The notes: generated by a model from the letters alone, not told the origin. A DNA stretch of 64,000 nt from Paenibacillus terrae (GCF_005217525.1 NZ_PNXQ01000016.1:31350-95349); one strand, 5' to 3'; shown: positions 34,254 to 46,392, counted from the stretch's first letter. Made by a program: numbers and translations.

Positions 34254-35001
34254 ACAGAATAGACCTTCTGCGCAAGCAAAGGCGGCCCATGAAGCGTGGC
34301 TCCATCAAATGGAAGCCGAATCCCGCGCCAAGCAGGTGCGCTTTATGGATAGCATTGCAACGAAGCTCAAGCGTCCGCGACAGACGGAGCCGCCCGTGCA
34401 GCCGTTTCGCGGCGCACCTGCATTTTGGCACGAATTCGAATGGAGCGCGGAGCAGCGCATCGAAGAGTTTACCGCCAACTTTACAAGTGTTGGCGGGCAT
34501 GTCGTGCGTCTGCCGGATCTGGAGCAGACGGCAGACTGGATCGCGCGCAAGGCGCGTGAGCTGGGAGCGGCCTATATCGTCCGGCAGAATGAGCCGGACC
34601 TGGATGCGCTCCAGCTGGAATCGGCGCTGCCGGAAGCCCGTCTATCGGTGTGGAACACCGATCCAGTCGAGGACTGGAAGGCACGCGCTGCCGAGGCGGA
34701 CATCGGCATCGTCATCGCCGATGAAGCTGCCGCCTACACCGGATCGGTGGCGGTGCTGTCCTCACCGGAGAAGGGCCGCGCAGTCAGTTTGCTGCCGACG
34801 GTGCTGATCATTCTCCTTCCGCTGGAGCGTCTGCGGACGCGGCTGGGTGAAATTTTAAGCCGCTTTGACGAAGTAGGACGGGAGCAACTGCCCGCAGGCA
34901 TTCATTTTATTACCGGACCCAGCCGTTCGTCGGATATTGAAAATGATCTGACCATTGGCGTACACGGACCCGGCATCGTTTATACGTTGTTAATTGGTTA
35001 G
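34246..35001 (+). CDS. lutC: L-lactate oxidase subunit LutC
   Basis: This 251-residue LUD-domain protein (B. subtilis LutC is 240) ends with the family pattern THFITGPSRSSDIE-like (here IHFITGPSRSSDIEND) and DEAAAYTGSVAVLSSPEKGRAVSLLPTV. It is the third subunit of the LutABC complex. It starts behind AAAGGAGGCGGG within the end of lutB. It is convergent with the LacI gene, with only 13 nt between the stops and no visible terminator. Confidence 0.87.
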   Translation: MIEQNRPSAQAKAAHEAWLHQMEAESRAKQVRFMDSIATKLKRPRQTEPPVQPFRGAPAFWHEFEWSAEQRIEEFTANFTSVGGHVVRLPDLEQTADWIARKARELGAAYIVRQNEPDLDALQLESALPEARLSVWNTDPVEDWKARAAEADIGIVIADEAAAYTGSVAVLSSPEKGRAVSLLPTVLIILLPLERLRTRLGEILSRFDEVGREQLPAGIHFITGPSRSSDIENDLTIGVHGPGIVYTLLIG

Positions 35002-35014
35002 TTTGTAGATGGAT

Positions 35015-35992
35015 TTAGCAGGTAGACTGGCGGACCTTCAACTCAAAAGCAAGGGAGATTGGCTCCAAAGGCTGGCTATTCAACTGTCGATACAACGTAC
35101 GAAACATTTCCTGTCCGATGCGCTGCAACGGATTCGTAATATTGGTCAGTCCCATGGCGTCGGCTACCTGACTTTCGTCAGCTTCAAAACCGACCACCGC
35201 CAAGTCCCCTGGAACATTCCAGCCCTTACTACGGGCGGCGGAGATAATACCACAGGCCACAAAATCATTGGTGGTCATGATGGCATGTGGACGTTCCTTT
35301 AATGAATCCAGCTTGGCGAACGCCCGCATTCCGTCTTGCACCGTATGGATACCGCTGAGCAACCATTCCTCATTCACTGGCAGCTTCCTTGCCGCATGCA
35401 GGTCATTATAGGCCTGGAGTCTTCTTTGGCTGTTTATGCTGTTTTTCCTGCCCACGGTGCAGGCGATTTTTTCAAATCCCAGCTCGGCCAAATGCTCTAA
35501 TCCGATCCGAAATCCTTCATAATGATCGAGATAAATGGATGAAATCTCTTTATTTTTTAATGGCTCACAGGTCACAATCGGCCCATATTGGGTATAACGC
35601 CTCACAGCAGACCATTCCAGCATACGCCGTAAAATGACGAGCCCGTCCACTTTTTTCTGCCTCAATAACTCTAACGCCGCGCTCTCCAAATCCCGCTTTT
35701 CCTCCGTCTGGTAGATAAGAACTTGATAATCCTGCTCTTTACCCGCATTGGATACTCCCTTGATGATTTGCATGTAATAATTGTTAATCGTTGGAGTCAT
35801 GATCCCGATGACCTTGGTACGGCCCACTTTTAACTGCACCGCATTAATATTCGGAATATAATCCAGTTCCCGAATCACTTCCATCACCCTGGTCCGCGTA
35901 GCCTCACTGACATGAGGATGATGATTCAGCACCCGAGATACAGTACTTGTCGATACCCCTGCGATTTCAGCAATTCTTTTAATATTATGCAT
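35015..35992 (-). CDS. LacI-family repressor beside 6-phospho-beta-glucosidase
   Basis: This 325-residue protein has an N-terminal HTH (IKRIAEIAGVSTSTVSRVLN, from residue 3) and a hinge helix region near IPNINAVQLKVGRTKVIG. Its C-terminal periplasmic-binding-like domain includes TNDFVACGIISAARSKGWNVPGDLAVVGFE. I chose ATG 35992 (GGAGTTGAATTCT upstream); the longer frame is a read-through of the promoter region. It is divergent from a 6-phospho-beta-glucosidase gene, 155 nt away, and probably represses it. The sugar ligand is unknown. Confidence 0.82.
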   Translation of the reverse strand: MHNIKRIAEIAGVSTSTVSRVLNHHPHVSEATRTRVMEVIRELDYIPNINAVQLKVGRTKVIGIMTPTINNYYMQIIKGVSNAGKEQDYQVLIYQTEEKRDLESAALELLRQKKVDGLVILRRMLEWSAVRRYTQYGPIVTCEPLKNKEISSIYLDHYEGFRIGLEHLAELGFEKIACTVGRKNSINSQRRLQAYNDLHAARKLPVNEEWLLSGIHTVQDGMRAFAKLDSLKERPHAIMTTNDFVACGIISAARSKGWNVPGDLAVVGFEADESQVADAMGLTNITNPLQRIGQEMFRTLYRQLNSQPLEPISLAFELKVRQSTC

Positions 35993-36025
35993 AGAATTCA
36001 ACTCCAAAAATTTAGTTCTTGACCT

Positions 36026-37611
<1,586 letters not shown>

Positions 37612-37628
37612 ACGGAGGCGTATGAAGC

Positions 37629-38483
37629 ATGAAAGGCTTGAGCCTGCTCTTATGCCTGATCTGGGGCTTTAATTTTGTCATCATGAAATTGGGCAATGGA
37701 GCCTTTGAACCTGTCCAATTTGCCTCTTTCCGGTTTCTCACGGGCACGCTGCTTCTGTTCGGAATTCTCTTTTGGAAGCGGGTTCCCTATCCTGACAGGC
37801 ACGCGATGAAATGGGTTATACTCTGCGGAATTCTCCAGACTACCTATTTTAATATTGCGATTCAGATTTCCCTGAACTACATTAATGCTGGCTTAACCTC
37901 TGTGCTTACGTACAGCATGCCGTTATTTGTATCCATTATGGCGCATTTTCTTATTCCGGGTGAGCGACTCAACACAAGCAAAACGATTGGAATTGCTACA
38001 GGCATGATGGGGCTGTTATTTGCTATGGACATTCATTTGGGCGGCAATTTGTGGGCCATGCTGCTTGGAGTGAGTTCGGCGATTGCATGGGCACTTTCCA
38101 ACCTGATTATCAAGCTCAAGCTCCAGCATTGCGATAAAACCCAGTTTACGACCTGGCAGATGGCGTTCGGTGCGCTCGGACTGCTATTGTATTCCCTGTT
38201 GTTTGAGCGATGGGAGCCGCATTTTAGCGCTGCGTCGATCTTTTATATTTTATTTTCCGGTATTGTGGCGTCGGCTCTGGCATTCCTGCTGTGGACCCAT
38301 ATTCTCACCAGAATGGAAGCAAGTAAAGCTTCTGTTACACTGTTGCTGGTTCCCATCATCGGTGTTGTATCCGGCTGGATCTTTCTTCACGAGGAGCTCA
38401 AAGCGGCTACTCTGCTTGGCATTTTTTTAGTACTGGCGGGCATCTGGATAGTGAATCGTTCAGGGACTCCGAAGTCGCAGTAA
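37629..38483 (+). CDS. EamA/DMT-family permease
   Basis: This 284-residue protein has ten predicted membrane segments in two EamA halves (NFVIMKLGNGAFEPVQFASFRFL; then SNLIIKLKLQHCDKTQFTTWQMAFGALGLL). It begins 17 nt after the GH1 stop behind AACGGAGGCG, so it is co-transcribed. Substrates of this family are diverse (metabolite efflux or uptake). Context suggests a sugar or glycoside product, but nothing in the sequence proves it. Confidence 0.75.
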   Translation: MKGLSLLLCLIWGFNFVIMKLGNGAFEPVQFASFRFLTGTLLLFGILFWKRVPYPDRHAMKWVILCGILQTTYFNIAIQISLNYINAGLTSVLTYSMPLFVSIMAHFLIPGERLNTSKTIGIATGMMGLLFAMDIHLGGNLWAMLLGVSSAIAWALSNLIIKLKLQHCDKTQFTTWQMAFGALGLLLYSLLFERWEPHFSAASIFYILFSGIVASALAFLLWTHILTRMEASKASVTLLLVPIIGVVSGWIFLHEELKAATLLGIFLVLAGIWIVNRSGTPKSQ

Positions 38484-38512
38484 GCGGCTGGAAGGCTTTT
38501 TTTAATAAAGGG

Positions 38513-38563
38513 TTGACAGTAAAAAAGAAACTCTATTATAATAAAGTCAAGAAAACGGTTACA
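38513..38563 (+). promoter_or_regulatory. Promoter and CRE of the bgl antiterminator operon
   Basis: TTGACA (38513-38518) and TATAAT (38537-38542) have an 18-bp spacer. AAGAAAACGGTTACA (38549-38563), directly downstream, matches the CcpA operator WTGNAANCGNWNNCW with one mismatch. CcpA bound here would block the start or elongation of transcription when preferred sugars are present. Confidence 0.75.
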
Positions 38564-38582
38564 GAAATGAATTTTATAATTT

Positions 38583-38671
38583 CAGGGTGTTACTATTTTA
38601 GGCATAACCTGAATGGAGTTCCGGTAAGTGGGCGATAACGTCTATTAAGCGGTGTTCTGTTCAGGTTTTTT
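38583..38671 (+). promoter_or_regulatory. RAT antiterminator site overlapping terminator, leader of licT-like gene
   Basis: CAGGGTGTTACTATTTTAGG followed by CATAACCTG (38583-38611) has the form of a ribonucleic antiterminator bound by BglG/LicT proteins. Its right side overlaps the left arm ACCTGAA of a terminator whose right arm TTCAGGT (38660-38666) runs into TTTTTT. Binding of the antiterminator would prevent the terminator from forming. Confidence 0.8.
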
Positions 38672-38741
38672 AGTGTGTTCACATTTTTTAACAGAGTCTC
38701 TTTAAAAAATGGCCTTCCAGTAAATAAAAGCAGGTGGTCGC

Positions 38742-39584
38742 ATGATTTTGAAGAAAGCGCTTAACAACAATGTCGTATTAGCAGAGGAAGAGGACGCCCA
38801 AGAGGTCATTGCGACAGGGAATGGAATCGCATTCAACCTGAAGCCGGGGGATACCATCGATGAGCGTAAAATCACGAAGCTGTTTGTAGTCAAAACTCAG
38901 GATCTATCCGCGAAGCTGGCGGATTTGCTGAAAGATGTGAAGATGGAATGCATTGAAATTGCAGATGAAATCGTGGAGTATGCCAGACCGAGATTGGCCG
39001 GAGACATTAGTGATTATATTTATCTGGCCTTGATTGACCATATTTCATTTGCCATTGAACGGCATGCAAGGGGCACCCCGATTGAAAACCGGTTCCTATG
39101 GGAAATCAAGCGGTTTTATCGCGAAGAATTCGCGATCGGAAAACATGCGCTGGAGATGATCCGTAACAGGATCAACATTACGTTCGATGAAAATGAAGCC
39201 GGATTTATTGCTCTGCATTTCGTCAACGCCCGTCTGGATAACCAGAAGCTAGACCTGACGCTAAAAACGTCAAAAGTCATCAAGGATATTATGGATATTG
39301 TAAAATATCACTTCAATGTTGAGTTTGATGAAGATTCATGGAACTATAACCGATTTGTAACTCATCTTAAATTTTTTGCCCAGCGGCTTTTTGCCCATGA
39401 ATCGGCAGATCCACAGTACATGAATTTGTTTGAAGACCTGAAAACCAAATTTCCGGAAGAGCACAGATGCGTACAAAAAATAGGGGTTTATGTGAATAAG
39501 CAGTTTGAACAGAAACTAACCAATGATGAAATGATGTACCTTATGATCCACATTTCCAGATTGGTCAACAGAACAGAAAACTAG
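38742..39584 (+). CDS. licT: LicT-type transcription antiterminator (BglG family)
   Basis: This 280-residue protein has an RNA-binding CAT domain (residues 1-56, ILKKALNNNVVLAEEEDAQEVIATGNGIAF). Two PRD domains follow with the phosphorylatable histidines in LIDHISFAIERH (PRD1) and VTHLKFFAQRLF / YLMIHISRL (PRD2). It is regulated by PTS phosphorylation (EII inhibits, HPr activates). It lies behind its own RAT/terminator and before a second one in front of the PTS gene, as in B. subtilis licT-bglPH. Confidence 0.88.
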   Translation: MILKKALNNNVVLAEEEDAQEVIATGNGIAFNLKPGDTIDERKITKLFVVKTQDLSAKLADLLKDVKMECIEIADEIVEYARPRLAGDISDYIYLALIDHISFAIERHARGTPIENRFLWEIKRFYREEFAIGKHALEMIRNRINITFDENEAGFIALHFVNARLDNQKLDLTLKTSKVIKDIMDIVKYHFNVEFDEDSWNYNRFVTHLKFFAQRLFAHESADPQYMNLFEDLKTKFPEEHRCVQKIGVYVNKQFEQKLTNDEMMYLMIHISRLVNRTEN

Positions 39585-39669
39585 CAGGGTGTTACCATTC
39601 GTGGGCATTACCTGAGTAATTTCGATACTAAAGTGCATTTTGGTATCGGATATTACTCAGGTTTTTTTT
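39585..39669 (+). promoter_or_regulatory. Second RAT/terminator leader, before the PTS gene
   Basis: CAGGGTGTTACCATTCGTGG followed by GCATTACCTG (39585-39614) is a second RAT. The terminator is strong: ACCTGAGTAAT (39610-39620) with ATTACTCAGGT (39652-39662), an inner GATAC/GTATC stem and eight T. Because the RAT and the terminator share ACCTG, they are mutually exclusive. Confidence 0.85.
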
Positions 39670-39701
39670 ATATCAACCAGAGAGCATTGGAGGCAGGCGT
39701 T

Positions 39702-41591
39702 ATGAGCAAGCATGATGAATTAGCGAAATTCATTGTAACAAATGTAGGCGGAGAGGAAAATATCCGTGATCTGTACCATTGTATGACCCGTCTGAGATTT
39801 ACACTCAAGGACAAGAAAAAAGCCAACAAAGAGGCTTTGGAAAATTCCGACGGGGTCATTTCCGTGATCGAAAGCGGAGGACAGTACCAGGTGGTGATCG
39901 GCAATCATGTTAGCGAGGTCTATGATGCGATTGCGGGGAATTACAACCTTCAGGTAAAAAGCGGCAACAATGAGAAAGAGGACCATTCAAAGGAAGGTAA
40001 TTTTATCAGTCGAGCCTTTACCGTCATGAGCTCGATCTTCCAGCCGATTGTACCTGCTTTGGCTGGTGCAGGGATGCTGAAAGCTATCCTGGTTATTCTT
40101 ACGCAGTTAGAGTGGCTGGACAGTGCCTCCAGCACCTATGCTATCCTTGCTGCCGCAGGCAACGGTGTGTTTTACTTCCTGCCACTGATGTTAGCATTTT
40201 CAGCTTCGAGAACGTTCAAGACCCAGCCTATTGTATCTGCCGCCATTATGGCCGCTTTGCTGGAGCCTAACTTCACCAAGCTGATGGAAAACACGGGGGA
40301 TATATCATCCTTTATCCATATTCCCGTTGTCCTGATGAGTTATACGACATCCATTATTCCTGCTATTTTAGCCATTTGGCTGTATTCATATCTGGAACGA
40401 TTCCTGAAGCGAGTGGTTCCGAAAAGCATTGAATTATTTATGGTTCCGCTCGTTTCCTTATTAATTATGGTTCCGCTTACTGCCATTGTGATCGGTCCGC
40501 TGGGAGTGTACACCGGTAAAGGCATTGCAGATGGTATTGAATTTTTAAGTACACAAAGCGGTCTCTTGACCGGGGCCATTCTGGGAGGCGGCTGGACCTT
40601 CCTGGTGATGTTTGGTTTACATTGGGGGATTGCACCTGCGATGATCAACAATCTTTCCCTCAAAGGGTTTGATACGATCCGACCCATGATGGCTTCCGCG
40701 ACCTTTGCCCAATCCGGTGTCGCTCTTGGGGTCTTTCTGAAAGCCAAGGACAAAAAGCTGAAAGCTTACGCTCTGTCATCTATTCTCCCTTCACTGTTCG
40801 CCGGTATTACGGAACCTATCGTTTATGGGCTGTCCGTGAAGCTGAAAAGACCGATGATTGCCGCCGTAATCGGGGGAACGATCGGTGGGGCCATTGCCGG
40901 GCATTTCCAGACAACCGTGCTCGCTTATGTGTTCCCTGCCATAACGACTATTCCAGCGTTCTTTACGAATACTATTGCTTTTTATTTGATCAGCATCACC
41001 ATTTCATTCGTGATTACTACCGTATTAACTTATATTCTGGGCTTTAATGAAGGTAACGGGGCAACGGATGCGGAGACAGGAAAGACGGAACCAGAAAAAT
41101 CCGGGCCTGCCTTACAGACTGAATCTGGACAAACCGTAGTCATTGAGAGTGTCTATGCTCCTATAAATGGCGTAATTGTTCCGCTTCATGAAGTGCCTGA
41201 TCCTGCGTTCTCTACGGAAGCGATGGGTCAAGGTATAGCCATTTTGCCGAGCGAAGGAAAGGTATATTCACCCGTCTCCGGGGTCGTCTCGCTCGTATTC
41301 CGAACCGGCCATGCGGTGGCCATCACCTCTGACAACCATCTGGACCTGTTAATTCATGTGGGACTGGATACGGTTAAGCTGAAAGGCGATTATTTCACAA
41401 AGCATGTGGAGCAAGGGCAACGGATTGAAAGGGGAGACTTACTGCTTGAATTTGATATTCCGAAAATCCAGGCAGCCGGTTATGACCTGACCACTCCGAT
41501 TATTGTTACCAACAGCACTGCTTACCAAAAGGTTACCCAAACACAGCAAAAATCCGTAGATTTGCAAAGTGTTTTGCTCACAATACATTAA
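39702..41591 (+). CDS. bglP: Beta-glucoside PTS permease EIIBCA
   Basis: This 629-residue PTS transporter has its domains in the order IIB (residues 1-90, with active Cys27 in LYHCMTRLRF), IIC (about 105-465, ten membrane segments, with GITEPIVYGLSVKLKRP), and IIA (about 500-629, with the phosphorylatable His in LLIHVGLDTVKLKG). It imports and phosphorylates beta-glucosides such as salicin or arbutin. I chose ATG 39702 behind GGAGGCAGG; the longer frame runs through the terminator. The GH1 gene starts 19 nt later. Confidence 0.9.
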   Translation: MSKHDELAKFIVTNVGGEENIRDLYHCMTRLRFTLKDKKKANKEALENSDGVISVIESGGQYQVVIGNHVSEVYDAIAGNYNLQVKSGNNEKEDHSKEGNFISRAFTVMSSIFQPIVPALAGAGMLKAILVILTQLEWLDSASSTYAILAAAGNGVFYFLPLMLAFSASRTFKTQPIVSAAIMAALLEPNFTKLMENTGDISSFIHIPVVLMSYTTSIIPAILAIWLYSYLERFLKRVVPKSIELFMVPLVSLLIMVPLTAIVIGPLGVYTGKGIADGIEFLSTQSGLLTGAILGGGWTFLVMFGLHWGIAPAMINNLSLKGFDTIRPMMASATFAQSGVALGVFLKAKDKKLKAYALSSILPSLFAGITEPIVYGLSVKLKRPMIAAVIGGTIGGAIAGHFQTTVLAYVFPAITTIPAFFTNTIAFYLISITISFVITTVLTYILGFNEGNGATDAETGKTEPEKSGPALQTESGQTVVIESVYAPINGVIVPLHEVPDPAFSTEAMGQGIAILPSEGKVYSPVSGVVSLVFRTGHAVAITSDNHLDLLIHVGLDTVKLKGDYFTKHVEQGQRIERGDLLLEFDIPKIQAAGYDLTTPIIVTNSTAYQKVTQTQQKSVDLQSVLLTIH

Positions 41592-41595
41592 ATAA

Positions 41596-43035
<1,440 letters not shown>

Positions 43036-43076
43036 AAAATAAAGGGGTACAATCCTTTAATTCCATAAAAGTCAGG

Positions 43077-43116
43077 AACGAACCGGCCCGAGATACGATC
43101 TTTGGCTGGTTCGTTT
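43077..43116. terminator. Terminator between bglH and the histidine kinase
   Basis: AACGAACCGGCC (43077-43088) pairs with GGCTGGTTCGTTT (43104-43116) with one mismatch. It ends the PTS operon rightward and the kinase operon leftward. Confidence 0.65.
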
Positions 43117-43125
43117 GTATATGGA

Positions 43126-44232
43126 CTAGCGAGAATGGTAGAGAGGGAAACGAGTTTCAAAATCCGTCTGCCTGCGGCTGCTTCTAACCGAAATACTGCC
43201 ATCGTGCAGCTCGGTAATGCTTTTCGTAATCGCCAGCCCCAGCCCGGTACCTCCAGTTTCCTTGGAACGTGATTTGTCCACCCGGTAAAAACGTTCAAAA
43301 AGATGCGGCACATCTTTTGAAGGAATCGGAGTTCCGTAATTGGTGCAGATGACCACAGCCTCGTCGCCCTCGCGTCCCACTGTAATATCCAGGCGCTTGC
43401 CGTCTTTTCCGTATCGAATCGCGTTGGAAAACAGATTTTCATACAGACGCACCAGCTCGTCCGTATCAGCCAAAATCCGCACGGGCTCGACTATTCGCAC
43501 GCGGTAGGTCATGTCCGCCTGTTCCAGTGAAGGGACAAATTCCTCGGCCAACTGGGTAAGCAATTTGCCAAGGTCTACAGGCTCCAGTTCCAGTGGCAGA
43601 CTGCCGCCGCTCACGCGTGTATATTCAAACAGCTCGTCGATCAGCTTTTTAAGCGTCAATGATTTTTCATAGGCAATGTTCACATAGTAGCGCAGCTCAA
43701 TTTCGTCCCGGTAGCGGTCGGTTTCGATATATTCCAGAAAACCGATGACAGATGTTAGCGGGGTGCGGAGATCATGGGATACGCCCGTAATCAGGTCGCT
43801 TTTGGCTTTGGCGGAAGCCCGTTCCTCTTCCATAGAGAGACGGAGCTTGTCCGCCATAGTATTCATATTTTTTGCCAGCGTCCCCAGCTCATCCGCCGAG
43901 GAAACGGGAATCGAGTAGGACAGATGCCCGTCTGCGAATTCCTGCATACCGGTCGTAATTTCGCGTAAATAACCAATCGTATTTTTGGAAAAGCGAAAAA
44001 AGAAATACACATACAATGGCAATCCGCCCATGATCATGATCACTGGAGAACCAATGTTGTTCACAGCCCAGCGAATCAGGCGAGTGCCAAAAAACGAACG
44101 TGAAGGGTTCAGCCACAATAGTAAAGATGCCCCATTGTAAAATACCATCAGAATCAGTCCGGTTAAAGTAAAGGCGGCGAGGCTAAGGGCTGCCAGCTTC
44201 CATCCCAACGTATCGTATCGTTTTGCCTTCAA
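43126..44232 (-). CDS. VanS-like sensor histidine kinase
   Basis: This 368-residue kinase has two membrane helices (about residues 12-40 and 60-80), a HAMP segment (FADGHLSYSIPVSSADELGTLAKNMN), a HisKA box with His153 in GVSHDLRTPLTS, and an HATPase with NLFSNAIRYGKDG and GGTGLGLAITKS. The short extracellular loop suggests it senses the membrane or another membrane protein. It starts at TTG 44232 with GGAGG 9 nt upstream. It lies 15 nt downstream of its response regulator, and an acyltransferase gene heads the same strand. The signal is unknown; cell-envelope stress is a guess. Confidence 0.85.
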   Translation of the reverse strand: MKAKRYDTLGWKLAALSLAAFTLTGLILMVFYNGASLLLWLNPSRSFFGTRLIRWAVNNIGSPVIMIMGGLPLYVYFFFRFSKNTIGYLREITTGMQEFADGHLSYSIPVSSADELGTLAKNMNTMADKLRLSMEEERASAKAKSDLITGVSHDLRTPLTSVIGFLEYIETDRYRDEIELRYYVNIAYEKSLTLKKLIDELFEYTRVSGGSLPLELEPVDLGKLLTQLAEEFVPSLEQADMTYRVRIVEPVRILADTDELVRLYENLFSNAIRYGKDGKRLDITVGREGDEAVVICTNYGTPIPSKDVPHLFERFYRVDKSRSKETGGTGLGLAITKSITELHDGSISVRSSRRQTDFETRFPLYHSR

Positions 44233-44247
44233 GACATAAGTCCTCCA

Positions 44248-44952
44248 TTAATCCAATTTTTCCATTTTGTAGCCGATGCCCCACACGGTTTTCAGGTATT
44301 TGGGTTTTCTCGGGTCCGTCTCAATCTTCTCACGAATTTTGCGTACATGAACCATTAGCGTGTTATTGGATTCCAGATATTGCTCCTTCCACACTTTTTC
44401 ATAAATCTGCTCCATGCTCAACACCTGACCGCGATTACGGGCCAATAGCTCTACGATGGCAAATTCACGCGGCGTCAGCTTAATGGGCTCTCCAGAAAGG
44501 GTAACCTCGTGAGTGGCAGAGTTAATGGATAATTCGTCCAATACCATTTCATGCTCCAGCACAGCGGAAGGCTGGGTGTATTTGCGTATTCTGCGCAACT
44601 GTGATTTGACACGTGCTACCAGCTCCAACGGACTAAATGGCTTGGTCACATAATCGTCGGCTCCGACGCTCAGGCCCGTAATTTTGTCCATGTCTTGTCC
44701 TTTGGCCGATAGCATAATAATCGGAAAATGCTCGGTTTCCCTGATTTTCATACAGGCTTCAATCCCGTCCATATTGGGCATCATGATGTCCAGCACCATC
44801 ACATCCACCGTTTCCCGGCTGACCTGCTCCAAGGCTTCGAGACCGTCACGGGCGGTCAGCAGGCGGTAGCCTTCATTTTCCAAATAAATCTGCATCAGCT
44901 TAATGATTTCAGGTTCATCGTCAACCAATAAAATCGTTCCATTATGCATCAT
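44248..44952 (-). CDS. VanR-like OmpR-family response regulator
   Basis: This 234-residue regulator has a receiver domain (LVDDEPE, phosphoacceptor Asp55 in VMVLDIMMPNMDG, Lys in YVTKPFSP) and a winged helix C-terminal domain (IKLTPREFAIVELLARNRGQVLSMEQIYEKVW, VHVRKIREKIE). It starts at ATG behind AAGAAAGGAAG. It pairs with the kinase gene directly after it. Phased TTAAG-type repeats upstream of the acyltransferase gene (46325-46392) may be its binding site. Confidence 0.88.
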   Translation of the reverse strand: MMHNGTILLVDDEPEIIKLMQIYLENEGYRLLTARDGLEALEQVSRETVDVMVLDIMMPNMDGIEACMKIRETEHFPIIMLSAKGQDMDKITGLSVGADDYVTKPFSPLELVARVKSQLRRIRKYTQPSAVLEHEMVLDELSINSATHEVTLSGEPIKLTPREFAIVELLARNRGQVLSMEQIYEKVWKEQYLESNNTLMVHVRKIREKIETDPRKPKYLKTVWGIGYKMEKLD

Positions 44953-45061
44953 TGCGGCTTCCTTTCTCTTCTTTCAAGCAGTATACAATATGGGCGTATT
45001 ATATACCTTTTTGCACACGCAGGCCATTCAGTCCGCTGCTCTGGTCGCTTGTTTTCCATGA

Positions 45062-46264
45062 TCATCCTTTGGACAGCAGTGTTTCCAGTGAAGACATGCG
45101 TTTCCCCTGATCCACTTTCTTTTTCCGCATTCCCGGCAACTGACCAAAGAATATCCAGGCGAAGGGAAGGAGGCGTGCGGTGACCGCAACGACGACCCAA
45201 GAACAAATGAGTGCAAAGAGAAACTCCCCGGCATACCATACATGAATAAGCAATGGTGAACCGATATGCGGCGAGAACTGACGATACAGCAGCAGGAAAA
45301 ACGGGTGAATCAGGTACACACCAAAAGATAATGCGCCCAAGTGATCCAGTTTACGGGTAATAAAGGTATGTTTTTGCCGATACATCAGAAAGGAGACCTG
45401 TAGCAAAACCAACACGCTGGACAAGCTGTACATATTGTACACAAGCTCGAATATCAAGGAATTATACGACGTTCCGTATTTTCTTCTTTCGTACCACATA
45501 TAGACATGCACGGTGGCGGAAATGAGCCATACAGCCCATATGCCGATCCAGGTCAGCGCCCCGGTAGAGCGTCTTTCTCTCTTGCTCATCAGAAACCATG
45601 ATTTGAGCTGCGGATAGTAGTAGCCAAGGACAGCGCCCAGCATGTAGCAGGCCATATATGACAAAGCCCAGCTTCCTTTATTTTGCACCTGGAATATGAA
45701 CTTGTTGCCAATCACGAACGACCACTGCACCAGCAGTCCAATGGCCACAGACCATTGAGGTGTACGACGGTAACGCTGGAGCAGCCACAATATCCATGGG
45801 AATACCAGATAGAATTGCATCATGATAAAAATATAGTACAAATGCGTATACGCCTTACCTGTTGCCAGCTTCACAGCAAAGCTTTCCGCCAGTCCGGTTG
45901 CAGTCCAGGGTTCGGAGCTGCCAGCCGCAAGGGACAGGACGAAATAAAATAGAGAAAACATAATATAAGGCAGGAGGATGTACCGTAGTCTCTGTTTATA
46001 AAAGCGGATTAGCAGCTCTCGTCCCATGGGACGATCCTTATAGTTGTAGAACAATACCATGCTGCTTAGCGCGATAAATACAGGTGTGCCGTACTTCATG
46101 AGCACATTGAGCGCATTATACACAATATATAGGCTGGAATTTGTAAGTTGAACGGTTGCGTAAGAGGTGGCATGTACCATGATGACGGCCAGAATCGCCA
46201 TGGCTCGGACCAACTGCAACTCGGGAATTATTTCTTTGGTCGTAGGCTTTATAAGGGGCTTCAT
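45062..46264 (-). CDS. Membrane acyltransferase 3 family protein
   Basis: This is a 400-residue protein with about ten membrane segments. It has the family features ELQLVRAMAILAVIMVHATSY (catalytic His in the first helix) and FIALSSMVLFYNYKDR, and the last segments FGVYLIHPFFLLLYRQF. Such proteins move acyl groups onto sugars of peptidoglycan, teichoic acid or exopolysaccharide. I prefer ATG 46264 because GAAAGGA lies only 1-2 nt before the first ATG (46273). It lies 109 nt upstream of the response regulator on the same strand, probably one operon. Confidence 0.8.
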   Translation of the reverse strand: MKPLIKPTTKEIIPELQLVRAMAILAVIMVHATSYATVQLTNSSLYIVYNALNVLMKYGTPVFIALSSMVLFYNYKDRPMGRELLIRFYKQRLRYILLPYIMFSLFYFVLSLAAGSSEPWTATGLAESFAVKLATGKAYTHLYYIFIMMQFYLVFPWILWLLQRYRRTPQWSVAIGLLVQWSFVIGNKFIFQVQNKGSWALSYMACYMLGAVLGYYYPQLKSWFLMSKRERRSTGALTWIGIWAVWLISATVHVYMWYERRKYGTSYNSLIFELVYNMYSLSSVLVLLQVSFLMYRQKHTFITRKLDHLGALSFGVYLIHPFFLLLYRQFSPHIGSPLLIHVWYAGEFLFALICSWVVVAVTARLLPFAWIFFGQLPGMRKKKVDQGKRMSSLETLLSKG

Positions 46265-46324
46265 AAGCTTCATTTCCTTTCGGCTGTGAACTGTCCTTGT
46301 ATGAACTCTCTCTATTAAAAGCTA

Positions 46325-46392
46325 AAGTTCTTAACACCCCGGAAGGAGAGCGCTTAAGAAACGCTTATGAAGTTCTTAACTTTTGTTAAGAA
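46325..46392. promoter_or_regulatory. Phased TTAAG-type repeats before the acyltransferase operon
   Basis: AAGTTCTTAAC occurs exactly twice (46325-46335 and 46370-46380). Between them lie CGCTTAAGAA and CGCTTATGAA, 11 bp apart. An inverted GTTAAGAA follows at 46385-46392. Such 10-11-bp phased direct repeats are typical for OmpR-type regulators, and the VanR-like gene lies downstream. Confidence 0.5.

Noticed and set aside
35009..35302. 97-residue plus-strand ORF
   Set aside because: It is antisense to the LacI gene and has no RBS or recognisable domain.
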